Shown: piece by piece, positions 27,573 to 37,387 of the stretch
How the letters are laid out: each line of letters begins with the position of its first letter
Numbering within the stretch: the first letter of the stretch is position 1
Assembly (NCBI GenBank): GCA_026390495.1
Contig: JAPLFV010000274.1
Location: 1 to 38,568, forward strand
Direction: 5' to 3'
Source of the DNA: Pseudomonadota bacterium
GTDB taxonomy: Bacteria; Bdellovibrionota_B; Oligoflexia; Oligoflexales; RGVZ01
DNA: 38,568 nucleotides
Program-made: the position numbers and the translations under genes
Notes under the pieces: model-generated
What the model was told of the DNA's origin: nothing
Seen by the model: only the letters and a program-made list of their open reading frames with translations
Database searches by the model: none

Positions 27573-29195
27573 ATGTCTATGAATCATTCCAGTACAAACG
27601 ATACCAAAACTCAAAATGCAGGGCGCCCCAAAGGCGATGGAATTGTCGTTTTAGATTATGGAAGTCAATACACCTTATTGATTGCACGACGCCTCAGAGA
27701 AATCGGCGCGTACAGTGAAGTGATCGACGGAGCCTCGCAGCGGCCGCCTGAAGGGTTGGTGGTGCGAGGAATCATTCTTTCAGGTGGTCCAGATTCTGTC
27801 ACCGAAGCCGGAAGCAGAGCCCTCCCAGATTGGGTCTTAAAGCATAACGTTCCTGTCTTAGGTGTTTGCTACGGAATGGGGCTACTTGTGGAAGCCTTCG
27901 GTGGAAAAATGCGCTCAGCCACCAGAAGAGAGTATGGACAAGCACATCTCAAAGTGAATGACGTTCACAACTTGAGTCGAAAAAAATTTCTCGGAGAAAA
28001 ACTTTTTGATGACACACCACTCGATCAAACCGTTTGGATGAGTCATGGGGACGATGTAGCCGAGGTTCCAAAAACATTTCAGACCGCAGCAACTACCGAT
28101 GATGGAGTTGTAGCGGCCATGGTGCACGATACTTTGCCTATTGCTGCCCTTCAATACCATCCAGAGGTTGCCCACTCGGAGTTTGGAAAAGAACTCCTAA
28201 GAAATTTTGCGACTAAACTCTGTCAACTTGAGCTTAACTGGGATGGCAGCGCTCGGATTCAGTCTCTTTGCCAGTACATTGAAGATGTCGTCGGTCAAGG
28301 GCACGTATTGGTCGCATGTTCGGGAGGCGTCGATAGTACAGTTACAGCGGCTCTTCTATTAAAGGCTTTAGGACCACAGAGAGTAACCGCTGTCTTTTGC
28401 GATACTGGACTATTGCGTCAAAACGAGGTTCCTTGGGTCGCAGAAAAATTAAAAGTTCTCGGTTTGCAACATTTAGAAGTGCTTTCTTCGAGCGATAGAT
28501 TTTTCGAGGCGTTAAAAGGTGTCACTGATCCTGAAGAAAAACGAAAAATCATTGGAAAACTATTTATTGAAGAGTTTGAGGCCTATGCAAAGAAACACCC
28601 CGCGTTCACACATTTAGGTCAAGGCACACTATATCCTGATGTGATTGAGTCCGCTGGGCACGGATCTGGCGCAAAAGTGATTAAGAGTCATCACAATGTT
28701 GGCGGATTGCCTGATCGACTCGCACTGAAACTGTGTGAACCTTTTAGGTGGCTATTTAAGGATGAAGTGCGCTCCATAGGACTTGAACTCGGCCTTCCGT
28801 TGGAATTGATTGAAAGACACCCATTTCCTGGTCCAGGATTGGCAGTTAGGATTTTAGGTGAAGTAACAAGGGAGAGAGTGAAGATGCTTCAGCAAGCTGA
28901 TCACGTCTTCATATCAAGCTTAAAGGAGCATGGACTTTACCATGTTCCTTGGCAAGCCTTTGCGGCGCTGTTGCCCATTAAATCCGTCGGTGTCATGGGA
29001 GACAATCGAACCTACCAGCAAACCATCGCTCTTAGAGCAGTAACATCTAGCGATGGTATGACGGCTGGTGTTGCTGAGTTGCCTCTTAGCTTCTTAACCA
29101 AAGTGGCTGACCAGATTGTTAGACAGGTTCATGGGATAAACCGAGTCGTATACGATATTACAACAAAACCACCAGCAACGATCGAATGGGAATGA
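27573..29195 (+). CDS. guaA: GMP synthase (glutamine-hydrolysing)
   Basis: GATase 'VLGVCYGMGLL' and 'QYHPEVAHSEFG'; ATP-PPase 'ACSGGVDSTVTAALL'; 'HPFPGPGLAVRILGE'; C-terminal 'DITTKPPATIEWE'. ATG at 27573 preferred over the track start at 27495, which overlaps guaB. Confidence 0.97.
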   Translation: MSMNHSSTNDTKTQNAGRPKGDGIVVLDYGSQYTLLIARRLREIGAYSEVIDGASQRPPEGLVVRGIILSGGPDSVTEAGSRALPDWVLKHNVPVLGVCYGMGLLVEAFGGKMRSATRREYGQAHLKVNDVHNLSRKKFLGEKLFDDTPLDQTVWMSHGDDVAEVPKTFQTAATTDDGVVAAMVHDTLPIAALQYHPEVAHSEFGKELLRNFATKLCQLELNWDGSARIQSLCQYIEDVVGQGHVLVACSGGVDSTVTAALLLKALGPQRVTAVFCDTGLLRQNEVPWVAEKLKVLGLQHLEVLSSSDRFFEALKGVTDPEEKRKIIGKLFIEEFEAYAKKHPAFTHLGQGTLYPDVIESAGHGSGAKVIKSHHNVGGLPDRLALKLCEPFRWLFKDEVRSIGLELGLPLELIERHPFPGPGLAVRILGEVTRERVKMLQQADHVFISSLKEHGLYHVPWQAFAALLPIKSVGVMGDNRTYQQTIALRAVTSSDGMTAGVAELPLSFLTKVADQIVRQVHGINRVVYDITTKPPATIEWE

Positions 29196-29216
29196 TGAAT
29201 TGAAGGGCGGACGCCA

Positions 29217-29942
29217 CTAGAAATGATTTCTCAATGAACGAAGACGTGAAAAATCTTCCAAGCTGGTAGCCTTCAAAAACGGATTTGAAAGTATCTCTTT
29301 TGCGATAGTCGATGGAACCGTACTCATATTTTCCGCGCGTTTCGCTCGTACATCTTTGATGTATTGATATGTTGAGTCTTCAATTGAACAATATTTCTCT
29401 ACAAACATTGCATTTTTCTCCGCGTATTCGTGGGCGCAAAACACTTTAGTATCTTTAGGCAATTGTTTGAGCTTTTGCAAACTCTCAAACATCAGTTTCG
29501 GCGACCCTTCCATCACATTCCCGCACCCTAAATTAAACAAAGTGTCTCCACAAAAGAGACTAATGAGCTCTGGTACATAAAAGCAAATGTGCCCCATCGT
29601 GTGACCCGGAGTTGCGATGACTTGAACATCAAGGTTCAACATTTTAAATCTCGACCCTTCATGGACGAATTCAGTGCATAGAATTCCAACGTCAGGCTCA
29701 ATATCGGAGCCATACACCTTCACGTCAGGAAAAGCTTTCTTTAAAGAATTAACACCCGCAATATGGTCATAGTGATGGTGAGTTATAAAAATTCCTACAA
29801 GATTTAATCTTCGGTCATTCAAGAAATCAAAACAAACATGATCATCTCCAGGATCAACAACAACTGCAGATGCAGAATCATGAATGACAAAAACATAATT
29901 TCCCGAAAAGAGAGTTGAACTTATAGTTGCTATGTCAACCAA
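29217..29942 (-). CDS. gloB: Hydroxyacylglutathione hydrolase-like metallo-beta-lactamase-fold protein
   Basis: 'THHHYDHIAG', 'TPGHTMGHICFY', 'LFCGDTLFNLGCG', 'CAHEYAEKNAMF', C-terminal 'VPSTIAKEILSNPFLKA'. Confidence 0.88.
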   Translation of the reverse strand: MVDIATISSTLFSGNYVFVIHDSASAVVVDPGDDHVCFDFLNDRRLNLVGIFITHHHYDHIAGVNSLKKAFPDVKVYGSDIEPDVGILCTEFVHEGSRFKMLNLDVQVIATPGHTMGHICFYVPELISLFCGDTLFNLGCGNVMEGSPKLMFESLQKLKQLPKDTKVFCAHEYAEKNAMFVEKYCSIEDSTYQYIKDVRAKRAENMSTVPSTIAKEILSNPFLKATSLEDFSRLRSLRNHF

Positions 29943-30174
29943 ATCAAATTACCTCTTTTGAATTCGCATAACACCAAAGCTGGCCGTTTGGTCAACAACT
30001 CACCCGAATGCGCCTATATTTTAAACAAATCCTTTAAAAACAATGACGATTTGTAATGGTGACCTGGTGGTCTTTAATCGAATTTTGGATCAATTAATAT
30101 CACGTCAAAATGCCTTGCTATTGTATCATAAATTGCGTAAACCTCCCCTCCTAACAATAGGAGGCTCAGAGAGC

Positions 30175-30474
30175 ATGATTAAAGAATTCATGGAATTTTT
30201 AAAGCACTACGGCGTTATTGGACTCGCAATCGCTGTTATCTTAGGTGGAAAGCTAAATGAGCTTGTCGGATCATTTGTAAATGATCTTTTGATGCCACTA
30301 GTTTTCAAACCAGCGCTACAGCTTGCCCAAGTTGACGATATTGCAAAACTGCAGGCCGGCGGTGTGTTTTACGGAAAAGTTATTGGTTCTGCAATTGACT
30401 TTTTGATCGTCGCATTTATTGTTTTCATGTTTGCAAAAATGGTTTTAAAAGAAGACAAAGTTGCTAAAAAATAG
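30175..30474 (+). CDS. mscL: Large-conductance mechanosensitive channel (MscL family)
   Basis: 'MIKEFMEFLKHYGVIGLAIAVILGGKLNELVGSFVNDLLMPLV' plus a second TM; about 99 aa; GGAGG upstream of the ATG at 30175. Confidence 0.8.
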   Translation: MIKEFMEFLKHYGVIGLAIAVILGGKLNELVGSFVNDLLMPLVFKPALQLAQVDDIAKLQAGGVFYGKVIGSAIDFLIVAFIVFMFAKMVLKEDKVAKK

Positions 30475-30532
30475 TCTTCGGTGAATTTTTATTCTTATGG
30501 TTTTTTATCAATTCTTAAGGAGGATTTGATTT

Positions 30533-31657
30533 ATGAAATTTAATAATTTGGTTTCGATTTTGGTTATTGGTAGTTCGTTGGTTGCATCTCAGTCTATGGC
30601 TTTGGACGTGATCACTAAATCTAGAGCTGTAAAAGGCTACGGCAAACGCGATCGCGTTTTTCCTGTTTCAAGTGAAACAGTAAGCCCTAGTCAGATTCAT
30701 GAAGTTTATGGAACTCGTGTAGATGCAGGCCTAGACGTTACATCGTCTAAAAGCACCATCAACAACGACGAAGTGACAGCAACTGCTCCAAGCATCAGCG
30801 CTCGCGGCGTCATGGGCGGCGATATCCTAGCTCTTGGAATCGCAGCTGGCCGTTCTGAAATTGCTGGTAAAGCAGACATTGACGTAGAAGCTAAAGAAAG
30901 AATGATCGCAAACAAGTTTTCTCCAACTGCTGCAATCACAATCGCTGATCACGTGACTTTGGGCGCATCTAGCGAGCTAAGCTGGCTTGAAATTCGTCAA
31001 AATGCTAATGGCGCAAGCGAAAAAACTTTAAATGGCTACACTCGTCGTGAGGCTATTGGTGCAAGTTTCCACGCTTCAAAATGGGAAATTGGCTTAATGC
31101 ACAGCACTGCTGCTGTATCTCGCGCTACTTCAGATGAAGAAGACAACAATGGCTTAACTTTTGGTTTAGCATCATTTACAAAATCAACTAGCGATGCACG
31201 TGATCTCTACATTCCTGCTAGCAACACTTTCTTTGCTCGCGGAAACATGACTCCTAACTGGAGTCTGCAAGGTACAGTTTCACACGCAAATTATGACAAA
31301 AATGTTGATGGCTCAAAAGAAGCGCTGAACGACTACCGTCGTGCAGATCAAATTGCTAGCCAATTGCAAGCTGTTTACTGGCTTGACAACGAAGCTACTC
31401 GCTTTGCTGCGACTGCAAGCTACCGTGGCGCTGCACATGCACCTTATGGCTCTGACGAAAACACTTTGGGCTACCGCGATGCCAACCTTTACGGTGGAGC
31501 ACTAGACGCAGTGTTTGAAGTAACTCCAATGACTTATGTCGGCGTCCGCTTGAGCCACCTCCGTGGCGAAAGAGACCAAGACCTTGCTGATTACGTCCGT
31601 TTGGCTGCTCGTGAAGAGCGCACCACTTTGGGCACAACGTTTAGCAAGACTTTCTAA
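30533..31657 (+). CDS. Outer-membrane beta-barrel-like protein
   Basis: Signal peptide 'LVSILVIGSSLVASQSMA'; amphipathic strand-like repeats; terminal Phe; strong SD AAGGAGG; followed by a strong terminator. Confidence 0.7.
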   Translation: MKFNNLVSILVIGSSLVASQSMALDVITKSRAVKGYGKRDRVFPVSSETVSPSQIHEVYGTRVDAGLDVTSSKSTINNDEVTATAPSISARGVMGGDILALGIAAGRSEIAGKADIDVEAKERMIANKFSPTAAITIADHVTLGASSELSWLEIRQNANGASEKTLNGYTRREAIGASFHASKWEIGLMHSTAAVSRATSDEEDNNGLTFGLASFTKSTSDARDLYIPASNTFFARGNMTPNWSLQGTVSHANYDKNVDGSKEALNDYRRADQIASQLQAVYWLDNEATRFAATASYRGAAHAPYGSDENTLGYRDANLYGGALDAVFEVTPMTYVGVRLSHLRGERDQDLADYVRLAAREERTTLGTTFSKTF

Positions 31658-31683
31658 TTCTGAATTTGAATGATCTGAAAGAT

Positions 31684-31717
31684 AAGGCCAGCTTATATTT
31701 TAAGCTGGCCTTTTTTT
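31684..31717 (+). terminator. Rho-independent terminator of the beta-barrel gene
   Basis: AAGGCCAGCTTA-TATT-TTAAGCTGGCCTT followed by a T-run. Confidence 0.92.
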
Positions 31718-31758
31718 GAGCTGGTGCCGCTGAATTGTGAACAGGTAACTGTGAACAG

Positions 31759-32021
31759 GAACTGGTGCCGTACGACTGGCACCGATGTCTGACCTAGGAA
31801 CTGGGGCCGTACGACTGGCACCGATGTCTGACCTAGGAACTGGTGCCGTACGACTGGCACCGATGTCTGACCTAGGAACTGGTGCCGTACGACTGACACC
31901 GATGTCTGACCTAGGAACTGGTGCCGTACGACTGGCTCCGATGTTTGACGTAGGAACTGCTAGGAATTGGTGCCAGTCGTACGGCACCAGTTCAAACATC
32001 GGTGTCAGTCGTACGGCACCA
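31759..32021. repeat. Five tandem 39-bp palindrome-containing units plus two inverted partial copies
   Basis: Unit GAACTGGTGCCGTACGACTGGCACCGATGTCTGACCTAG at 31759, 31798, 31837, 31876 and 31915; reverse-complement copies at 31969-31993 and 31994-32021. Confidence 0.95.
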
Positions 32022-32100
32022 ACCAAGAAACCGCTAATTTTGTGGCTTTGGAGTCAAAATACCTGTTCCCCGAAGTCAGGGTTTTCAATAAAGTGGAAAG

Positions 32101-35100
32101 ATGTCTGAAGAAAACAAAACTTTTCCATTTGTTCACCTCCACGTCCACTCTGAGTATTCGCTCATTGACGGTACTATTAGAACATCCAAGGCGATCTCCA
32201 AAGTAAAGGAGATGGGCCATCAAGCGCTTGCGTTGACTGACTCCGGAAACCTTTTTGGTGCCATTGAATTTTATACAAATTGCAAGAACCAAGGAATCAA
32301 AGCCATCATTGGCTCAGAAATCTATTTTGAAGGATTTCCGGAAACTCTCAAAATAGCCTCCCTTTTTAAAGACGAAAGGCCTCAAGTAGGCGCCTTTCAC
32401 CTTCCCATTCTCTGTAAAAATAATGATGGATACAAACATCTTTGTAAGATCGTCAGTGCGGCCTATACGGAAGGATTGAGAGACGTGCCTATTTGTAGTC
32501 TCGAGATACTTAATCAACACTTGAAAGACGTTATTGTACTATCCGGAGATTTGCGGAGTGAGCTTTCATATCTCGTTACAAAACTTCGCGAGCGCCAAAG
32601 TGACGAGCTAACAACGAAAGACGACCTTCTTTTAAGTAAGTTGAATCCTGATGGAATTACTATTTTAAATGCCATTGAAAGCTATATTCTCTCAATGCAA
32701 GGTCTTGTTGGAAGAGATGCTTTCTACATTGAACTGATTGACAATAATTTAGAGGGACAAAGGCGTCATTTAAAAGATTTAGTTCAAGTCGCGAGACACT
32801 TTTCCGTTCCAATTGTTTGCTCTGCAGACGCCCACTACCTTGATGAAAGCTTCGCAACGTCGTATGCCGTCTTCGTGGCGATCAAAGCAGGCGTGACTTT
32901 TAAAGATTTGCGTGGCCGCAACAAGAAAGCCAGATTTCATTTACTTACAAACGAAGAAGTCAAAGCTATATATGGAGAATGGCCTGAGGCCATCGAAAAC
33001 ACGGTTAAAATTGCAGAGCAATGTCATGTCTCTTTTAAATTTGGTGACTATTACTTACCAAAATTTTCTGTTCCAGAAGGTCGAACTGAAGGCGAATTTC
33101 TTGCAGATATCTCTAAAACGATGCTTGAAGATCGCCTGACATTACTAAGCAAAGTCTATGGACCGTCTTTTGACGAAGATCGAAAAGCGGTCTATCGAGC
33201 CCGCTTGGATTACGAGATTTCCGTGATTCAAAAAATGGGATTTCCAGGATACTTTTTAATCGTTCAGGATTTTATTAACTGGGCTAAATCTCAAGATATT
33301 CCTGTCGGACCTGGTCGAGGATCGGGTGCCGGCTCTCTTGTAGCTTATTCTTTACGGATTACTGATTTGGATCCCCTGAGATTCAACCTACTTTTTGAAA
33401 GGTTTTTAAATCCTGAAAGAATTAGTATGCCTGACTTTGACGTCGACTTTTGTCAGGACCGGCGCGGCGAAGTTATTGACTATGTCACAAAGAAATATGG
33501 CGCGCAAAACGTCGCTCAGATAGCAACCTTTGGTAAAATGAAAACGAAACTTGCCATTCGCGACGTGGGTCGTGTGATGGAATTGTCATATGGCAATGTC
33601 GATCGCATTGCAAAACTGATACCTTCAAAGGTACAAAACGAAAAGGGCGAAGATATTGAGCCAAACATTGCTCTGGCAATGAAAGCAGAACCAAGGCTCC
33701 AAGAAGAAGCCGACAAGAATCCAACGATCGCAGATATTCTGAAAATCACTGCCGACTTAGAGGGCCTTAATCGTCAAACTGGAATGCACGCCGCTGGAGT
33801 CGTCATGTCTGATGGCCCTATGACAGATTACGTCCCTGTATTTACGACTGAAGACGGCGGACTCATCACTCAGTTTGAGATGAAAAATGCAGAAAAGGTT
33901 GGTCTCGTAAAATTTGACTTTTTAGGCCTCAAAACATTAACCGTACTTCAAAATGCTATTAAATTGATTCAAAAAGAAAGAGCACCACAGCTCGATATTG
34001 AAACGATTAACTTGGAAGACAAGACCGTCTATAAAAACATTTCTACTGGTTTTACCATTGGGATATTCCAATTAGAGGGCGATGGGATGATGCAGCTTGT
34101 CAAAAAGCTACAGCCTAGCTGTTTTGAAGACATCATCGCCTTAGTAGCCTTGTTTCGACCCGGGCCCCTTGGCTCTGGCATGGTTGATGATTTCGTCGAA
34201 CGAAAACATGGACGCCAACAGATTAGATATCCCCTACCCCAGCTTGAAGATATCTTGCGCGAAACATACGGAGTTATTCTGTATCAAGAGCAAGTGCAAA
34301 AAACTGCTGTTGCGCTTGCAAATTATACCCCTGGTGAAGCTGATTTACTTAGAAGAGCCATGGGTAAAAAAGACAAAGACGTCATGGCCAAGCAAAAGGT
34401 TAGATTTCTTGACGGTGCAGCGCAAAATCAACTCGATCTCGAAAAGGCTGGAGAGATCTTCGATTTGATGGCTAAGTTTGCTGAGTATGGATTTAATAAA
34501 TCACATTCCGCTGCATATGGACTCGTTTCCTATCAAACGGCATATCTAAAAACTCATTTCCGCGATCTTTATATGGCCGCGATTATGACTTGTGACGCAG
34601 ACGACACCGATAAAGTCATTCGATATGCAGAAGATTGTAAGCGTATGCGAATCAGCCTTTTGCCTCCTCATATCAATGAATCTTTGCTTGAATTCTCGGT
34701 CCCTGAATCGGATGTGATTCGTTGGGGGCTTGCTGCAATTAAGGGAATTGGCGCTTCCAGCGTTCGACCGATCATCGAGGCTAGACAAGTTAGCGGGCCA
34801 TTCAAAGATTTTGTCGATCTTGCTCAAAGGGTGAATCTACACCAAGCCGTTGGTAAAAAAACTTTGGAGCTCCTGATCAAGATTGGAGCGTTTGACTCCT
34901 TTGGTATGACTCGAAATCACATGCTATCCATCATTTCAGACATTGTTAAGTTCAGTGAATCTCTCCATGCGGATAAAAAGCGAGGTCAAAAATCACTTTT
35001 TGATTTTGCAACCGATAGTGAAGACAAATCACCTGCTATCACAGGGGCATTTCCCCAATGGATAGGGATTGAAAACTTAAAAGTTCCTGTCACTTTAGAT

Positions 35101-35745
35101 GGCTTAAATGACGAAAAGAAACTGATTGGCATATACATGACTGGGCATCCCATTGATTTCTATCCACATGACGTCAAAAGATTCGCCAGATGCAATCTCT
35201 CTGAAGCATTCAATTTCGCCGGAAAAGGCGACTTCACAATGGTTGCCATCATTCAGGAAACAACAGAAAGGCTCACTAAAACCAATACTCGACTTGCATA
35301 CATCAAGCTCGAAGATCGATCAGGCTCAATCGAAGCCATTATGGGTGCAGAAGATATACCTCTGGCATTTCCCGTCCCAGGAACACCAGTGCTCGTCAAT
35401 GCACGAGTGCGAAAGCTTCCGGATGGCACTGTTTCAACTAGAGTTAAGCTCATGAGGGTTACTCCCTTAGAGCAGGTCAGGCAACAAGCAATAAAATCAC
35501 TGACTATCACCATTGATGCACGCACTGCATCTGCGCGTCAGGGTGCTTCAGCACTATTGTCACCGAAAGAGCGCATTCAACAGATTCGCGAATCCATTGG
35601 TGATCTAAAAGGTAACACCGAACTTATATTTGAAATGATTTACGACCAAAGCAGTGCCAGAATAAAGGCACCGAATGGAATCGAACTTACTGACAAACTA
35701 TTGAGAAAATTACGCGAACTCTCATGCAGTGGACGCTATGGCTGA
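32101..35745 (+). CDS. dnaE: DNA polymerase III alpha subunit
   Basis: PHP 'FVHLHVHSEYSLIDG'; catalytic 'SMPDFDVDFCQDRRGEVIDYV'; 'GPGRGSGAGSLVAY'; 'FNKSHSAAYGLVSYQTAYLK'; C-terminal OB-fold region. Confidence 0.98.
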   Translation: MSEENKTFPFVHLHVHSEYSLIDGTIRTSKAISKVKEMGHQALALTDSGNLFGAIEFYTNCKNQGIKAIIGSEIYFEGFPETLKIASLFKDERPQVGAFHLPILCKNNDGYKHLCKIVSAAYTEGLRDVPICSLEILNQHLKDVIVLSGDLRSELSYLVTKLRERQSDELTTKDDLLLSKLNPDGITILNAIESYILSMQGLVGRDAFYIELIDNNLEGQRRHLKDLVQVARHFSVPIVCSADAHYLDESFATSYAVFVAIKAGVTFKDLRGRNKKARFHLLTNEEVKAIYGEWPEAIENTVKIAEQCHVSFKFGDYYLPKFSVPEGRTEGEFLADISKTMLEDRLTLLSKVYGPSFDEDRKAVYRARLDYEISVIQKMGFPGYFLIVQDFINWAKSQDIPVGPGRGSGAGSLVAYSLRITDLDPLRFNLLFERFLNPERISMPDFDVDFCQDRRGEVIDYVTKKYGAQNVAQIATFGKMKTKLAIRDVGRVMELSYGNVDRIAKLIPSKVQNEKGEDIEPNIALAMKAEPRLQEEADKNPTIADILKITADLEGLNRQTGMHAAGVVMSDGPMTDYVPVFTTEDGGLITQFEMKNAEKVGLVKFDFLGLKTLTVLQNAIKLIQKERAPQLDIETINLEDKTVYKNISTGFTIGIFQLEGDGMMQLVKKLQPSCFEDIIALVALFRPGPLGSGMVDDFVERKHGRQQIRYPLPQLEDILRETYGVILYQEQVQKTAVALANYTPGEADLLRRAMGKKDKDVMAKQKVRFLDGAAQNQLDLEKAGEIFDLMAKFAEYGFNKSHSAAYGLVSYQTAYLKTHFRDLYMAAIMTCDADDTDKVIRYAEDCKRMRISLLPPHINESLLEFSVPESDVIRWGLAAIKGIGASSVRPIIEARQVSGPFKDFVDLAQRVNLHQAVGKKTLELLIKIGAFDSFGMTRNHMLSIISDIVKFSESLHADKKRGQKSLFDFATDSEDKSPAITGAFPQWIGIENLKVPVTLDGLNDEKKLIGIYMTGHPIDFYPHDVKRFARCNLSEAFNFAGKGDFTMVAIIQETTERLTKTNTRLAYIKLEDRSGSIEAIMGAEDIPLAFPVPGTPVLVNARVRKLPDGTVSTRVKLMRVTPLEQVRQQAIKSLTITIDARTASARQGASALLSPKERIQQIRESIGDLKGNTELIFEMIYDQSSARIKAPNGIELTDKLLRKLRELSCSGRYG

Positions 35746-37387
35746 AGAAATCCATCATTTTTCTTTAGGAAAATGCTGGCAATTGCGCCGAGGTGGCCTG
35801 TGTTTTCAGGCGCAGGTCTCAAGCTTCGAATCCTCTGAGTGGCATCGTTCAAAAGGCTTCCTTGTGGTGCAGTTAAATGTTGACACCCCTTTTTCATGGC
35901 AGTCAGATAAGCCTACGGATGTTTTGGAACAAGGTGGTGCAGCGGCAATTGTTCGCAAATATCTACCAACCGGAACTATTTCCGGATTCACGTCTATCTC
36001 GGATCCTAACTCAAAACAATTGTTGGTTATGGTCATGAATATTTCAAAAAGAAACCAAACCTTAGACAACAAAGACTCACCATCCGCCTCTGAATATGAG
36101 AACTTTAGAGTCTCAGTTTTTTTTGATCGTCAAAAATATATTGAGCTTGTTGATAGCAAAGAAGCCAGTTTGTTTAGGCTTGCGAAAGACGCCTTATACA
36201 CAGTCAAAAAACAAACTGATTTGGTAGGATATACGTCTGCTAAATGCGAATTTGATACATTAAGTAGTTCAAAAATACTTCCTAATGCAAGAATGCCGCA
36301 AAATTCTGAAGTTTCAAACCAGGCAGATTATTTGGGCAATGAACCCCGTTCCCAAACACAAGATGTTGATCAGAATGCGCTCGGCACCACGCAAAACGAT
36401 CCGCCACGAAATTCTGAGATTCAAAATGAACTAAAAATTTTGCGCGAAAAAATTAAACGACGTCGAAAGACTCTGATAAAAACTCTAAATCAGGACAGTC
36501 AAAAGACAGCTACATCTGATGAGGTAGCGCTTCTTGAGGTTAAGGCAAAATCTTTAGCAAATTGGCTCCACATGGTAAAACCTGACATGATCGTTTTGCA
36601 TCTGTTGCCAGAGCAAGTGCCCTCAAAGGACTGGTCGCAGCAGCTTGAGATTGGCATTGATCCAGATATAAGCCCAGGAGAAAATTTGAATCGGCTTTAT
36701 AAAACCTTAGCCAAGCGAAAGCGCTCACTAGACATGGGGCAAAAGCAACTTGCCAACATTAAAAAACATATTGAGATTTGCGACGAGTTGCTATTGCATT
36801 TAAAAGATGACGCTCATTCGCTGCCTATGCATTTGTATGAAAAGTTAGGCCGCATAGGGGTTTCAGTAGAACGAACTCATCAAGTATCTCCACTATCGAA
36901 TAGCACCAACAATGCTAATACTCCTTCTCTAAGGCAGAACGCTGCGGCTAAAACGCTAAAAAACCAGATCGGACGATTGTTTCTATCCTCTACTGGAGCC
37001 TCGATCATTGTTGGGCGTAACGCAGGTGAAAACGATCGGCTTACAAAGGCGGCAAAATCCAACGATTGGTGGTTTCATGTGAAAAACAGCTCTGGCTCGC
37101 ACGTTGTGGTACCTGCAAGATCTTTGACTAAATTCGAGTTAGATGATCATACAAAAAATGAGGCGTGCATTTTAGCTATTCATTTTTCATCGCAAGCGAA
37201 CTCTCGAGAGTCTGAAGTAACCGTAACAACCAAAAATTACTTGCGTAAAATAAAAGGCGCGCCCCTTGGGCAATGGAATATTCAAAGAAGTTCCAGTTAC
37301 CTTGTTCGCTATAGCGCAGGTGACGTGTCAAGCCTTTTCAATCGGGAGGTTCGACTTGATCGATCAAGATCCAAACAAGAAGATTAA
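35738..37387 (+). CDS. NFACT/RqcH-like (DUF814-containing) protein
   Basis: C-terminal NFACT-R-like 'GASIIVGRNAGENDRLTKAAKSNDWWFHVKNSSGSHVVVPARS'; central coiled coil. Overlaps the 3' end of dnaE. ATG at 35738 preferred over 35729. Confidence 0.82.
   Translation: MAEEIHHFSLGKCWQLRRGGLCFQAQVSSFESSEWHRSKGFLVVQLNVDTPFSWQSDKPTDVLEQGGAAAIVRKYLPTGTISGFTSISDPNSKQLLVMVMNISKRNQTLDNKDSPSASEYENFRVSVFFDRQKYIELVDSKEASLFRLAKDALYTVKKQTDLVGYTSAKCEFDTLSSSKILPNARMPQNSEVSNQADYLGNEPRSQTQDVDQNALGTTQNDPPRNSEIQNELKILREKIKRRRKTLIKTLNQDSQKTATSDEVALLEVKAKSLANWLHMVKPDMIVLHLLPEQVPSKDWSQQLEIGIDPDISPGENLNRLYKTLAKRKRSLDMGQKQLANIKKHIEICDELLLHLKDDAHSLPMHLYEKLGRIGVSVERTHQVSPLSNSTNNANTPSLRQNAAAKTLKNQIGRLFLSSTGASIIVGRNAGENDRLTKAAKSNDWWFHVKNSSGSHVVVPARSLTKFELDDHTKNEACILAIHFSSQANSRESEVTVTTKNYLRKIKGAPLGQWNIQRSSSYLVRYSAGDVSSLFNREVRLDRSRSKQED

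Noticed and set aside
23735-32021. CRISPR arrays at 23735-23914 or 31759-31953
   Set aside because: The repeats are contiguous with no spacers and there are no cas genes nearby.
31693-32108. ORFs 31693..31899(-), 31700..32026(-), 31785..32108(+) and 31967..32206(+) with repetitive peptides
   Set aside because: By-products of the 39-bp repeat array (a multiple of 3); they overlap a terminator or dnaE.
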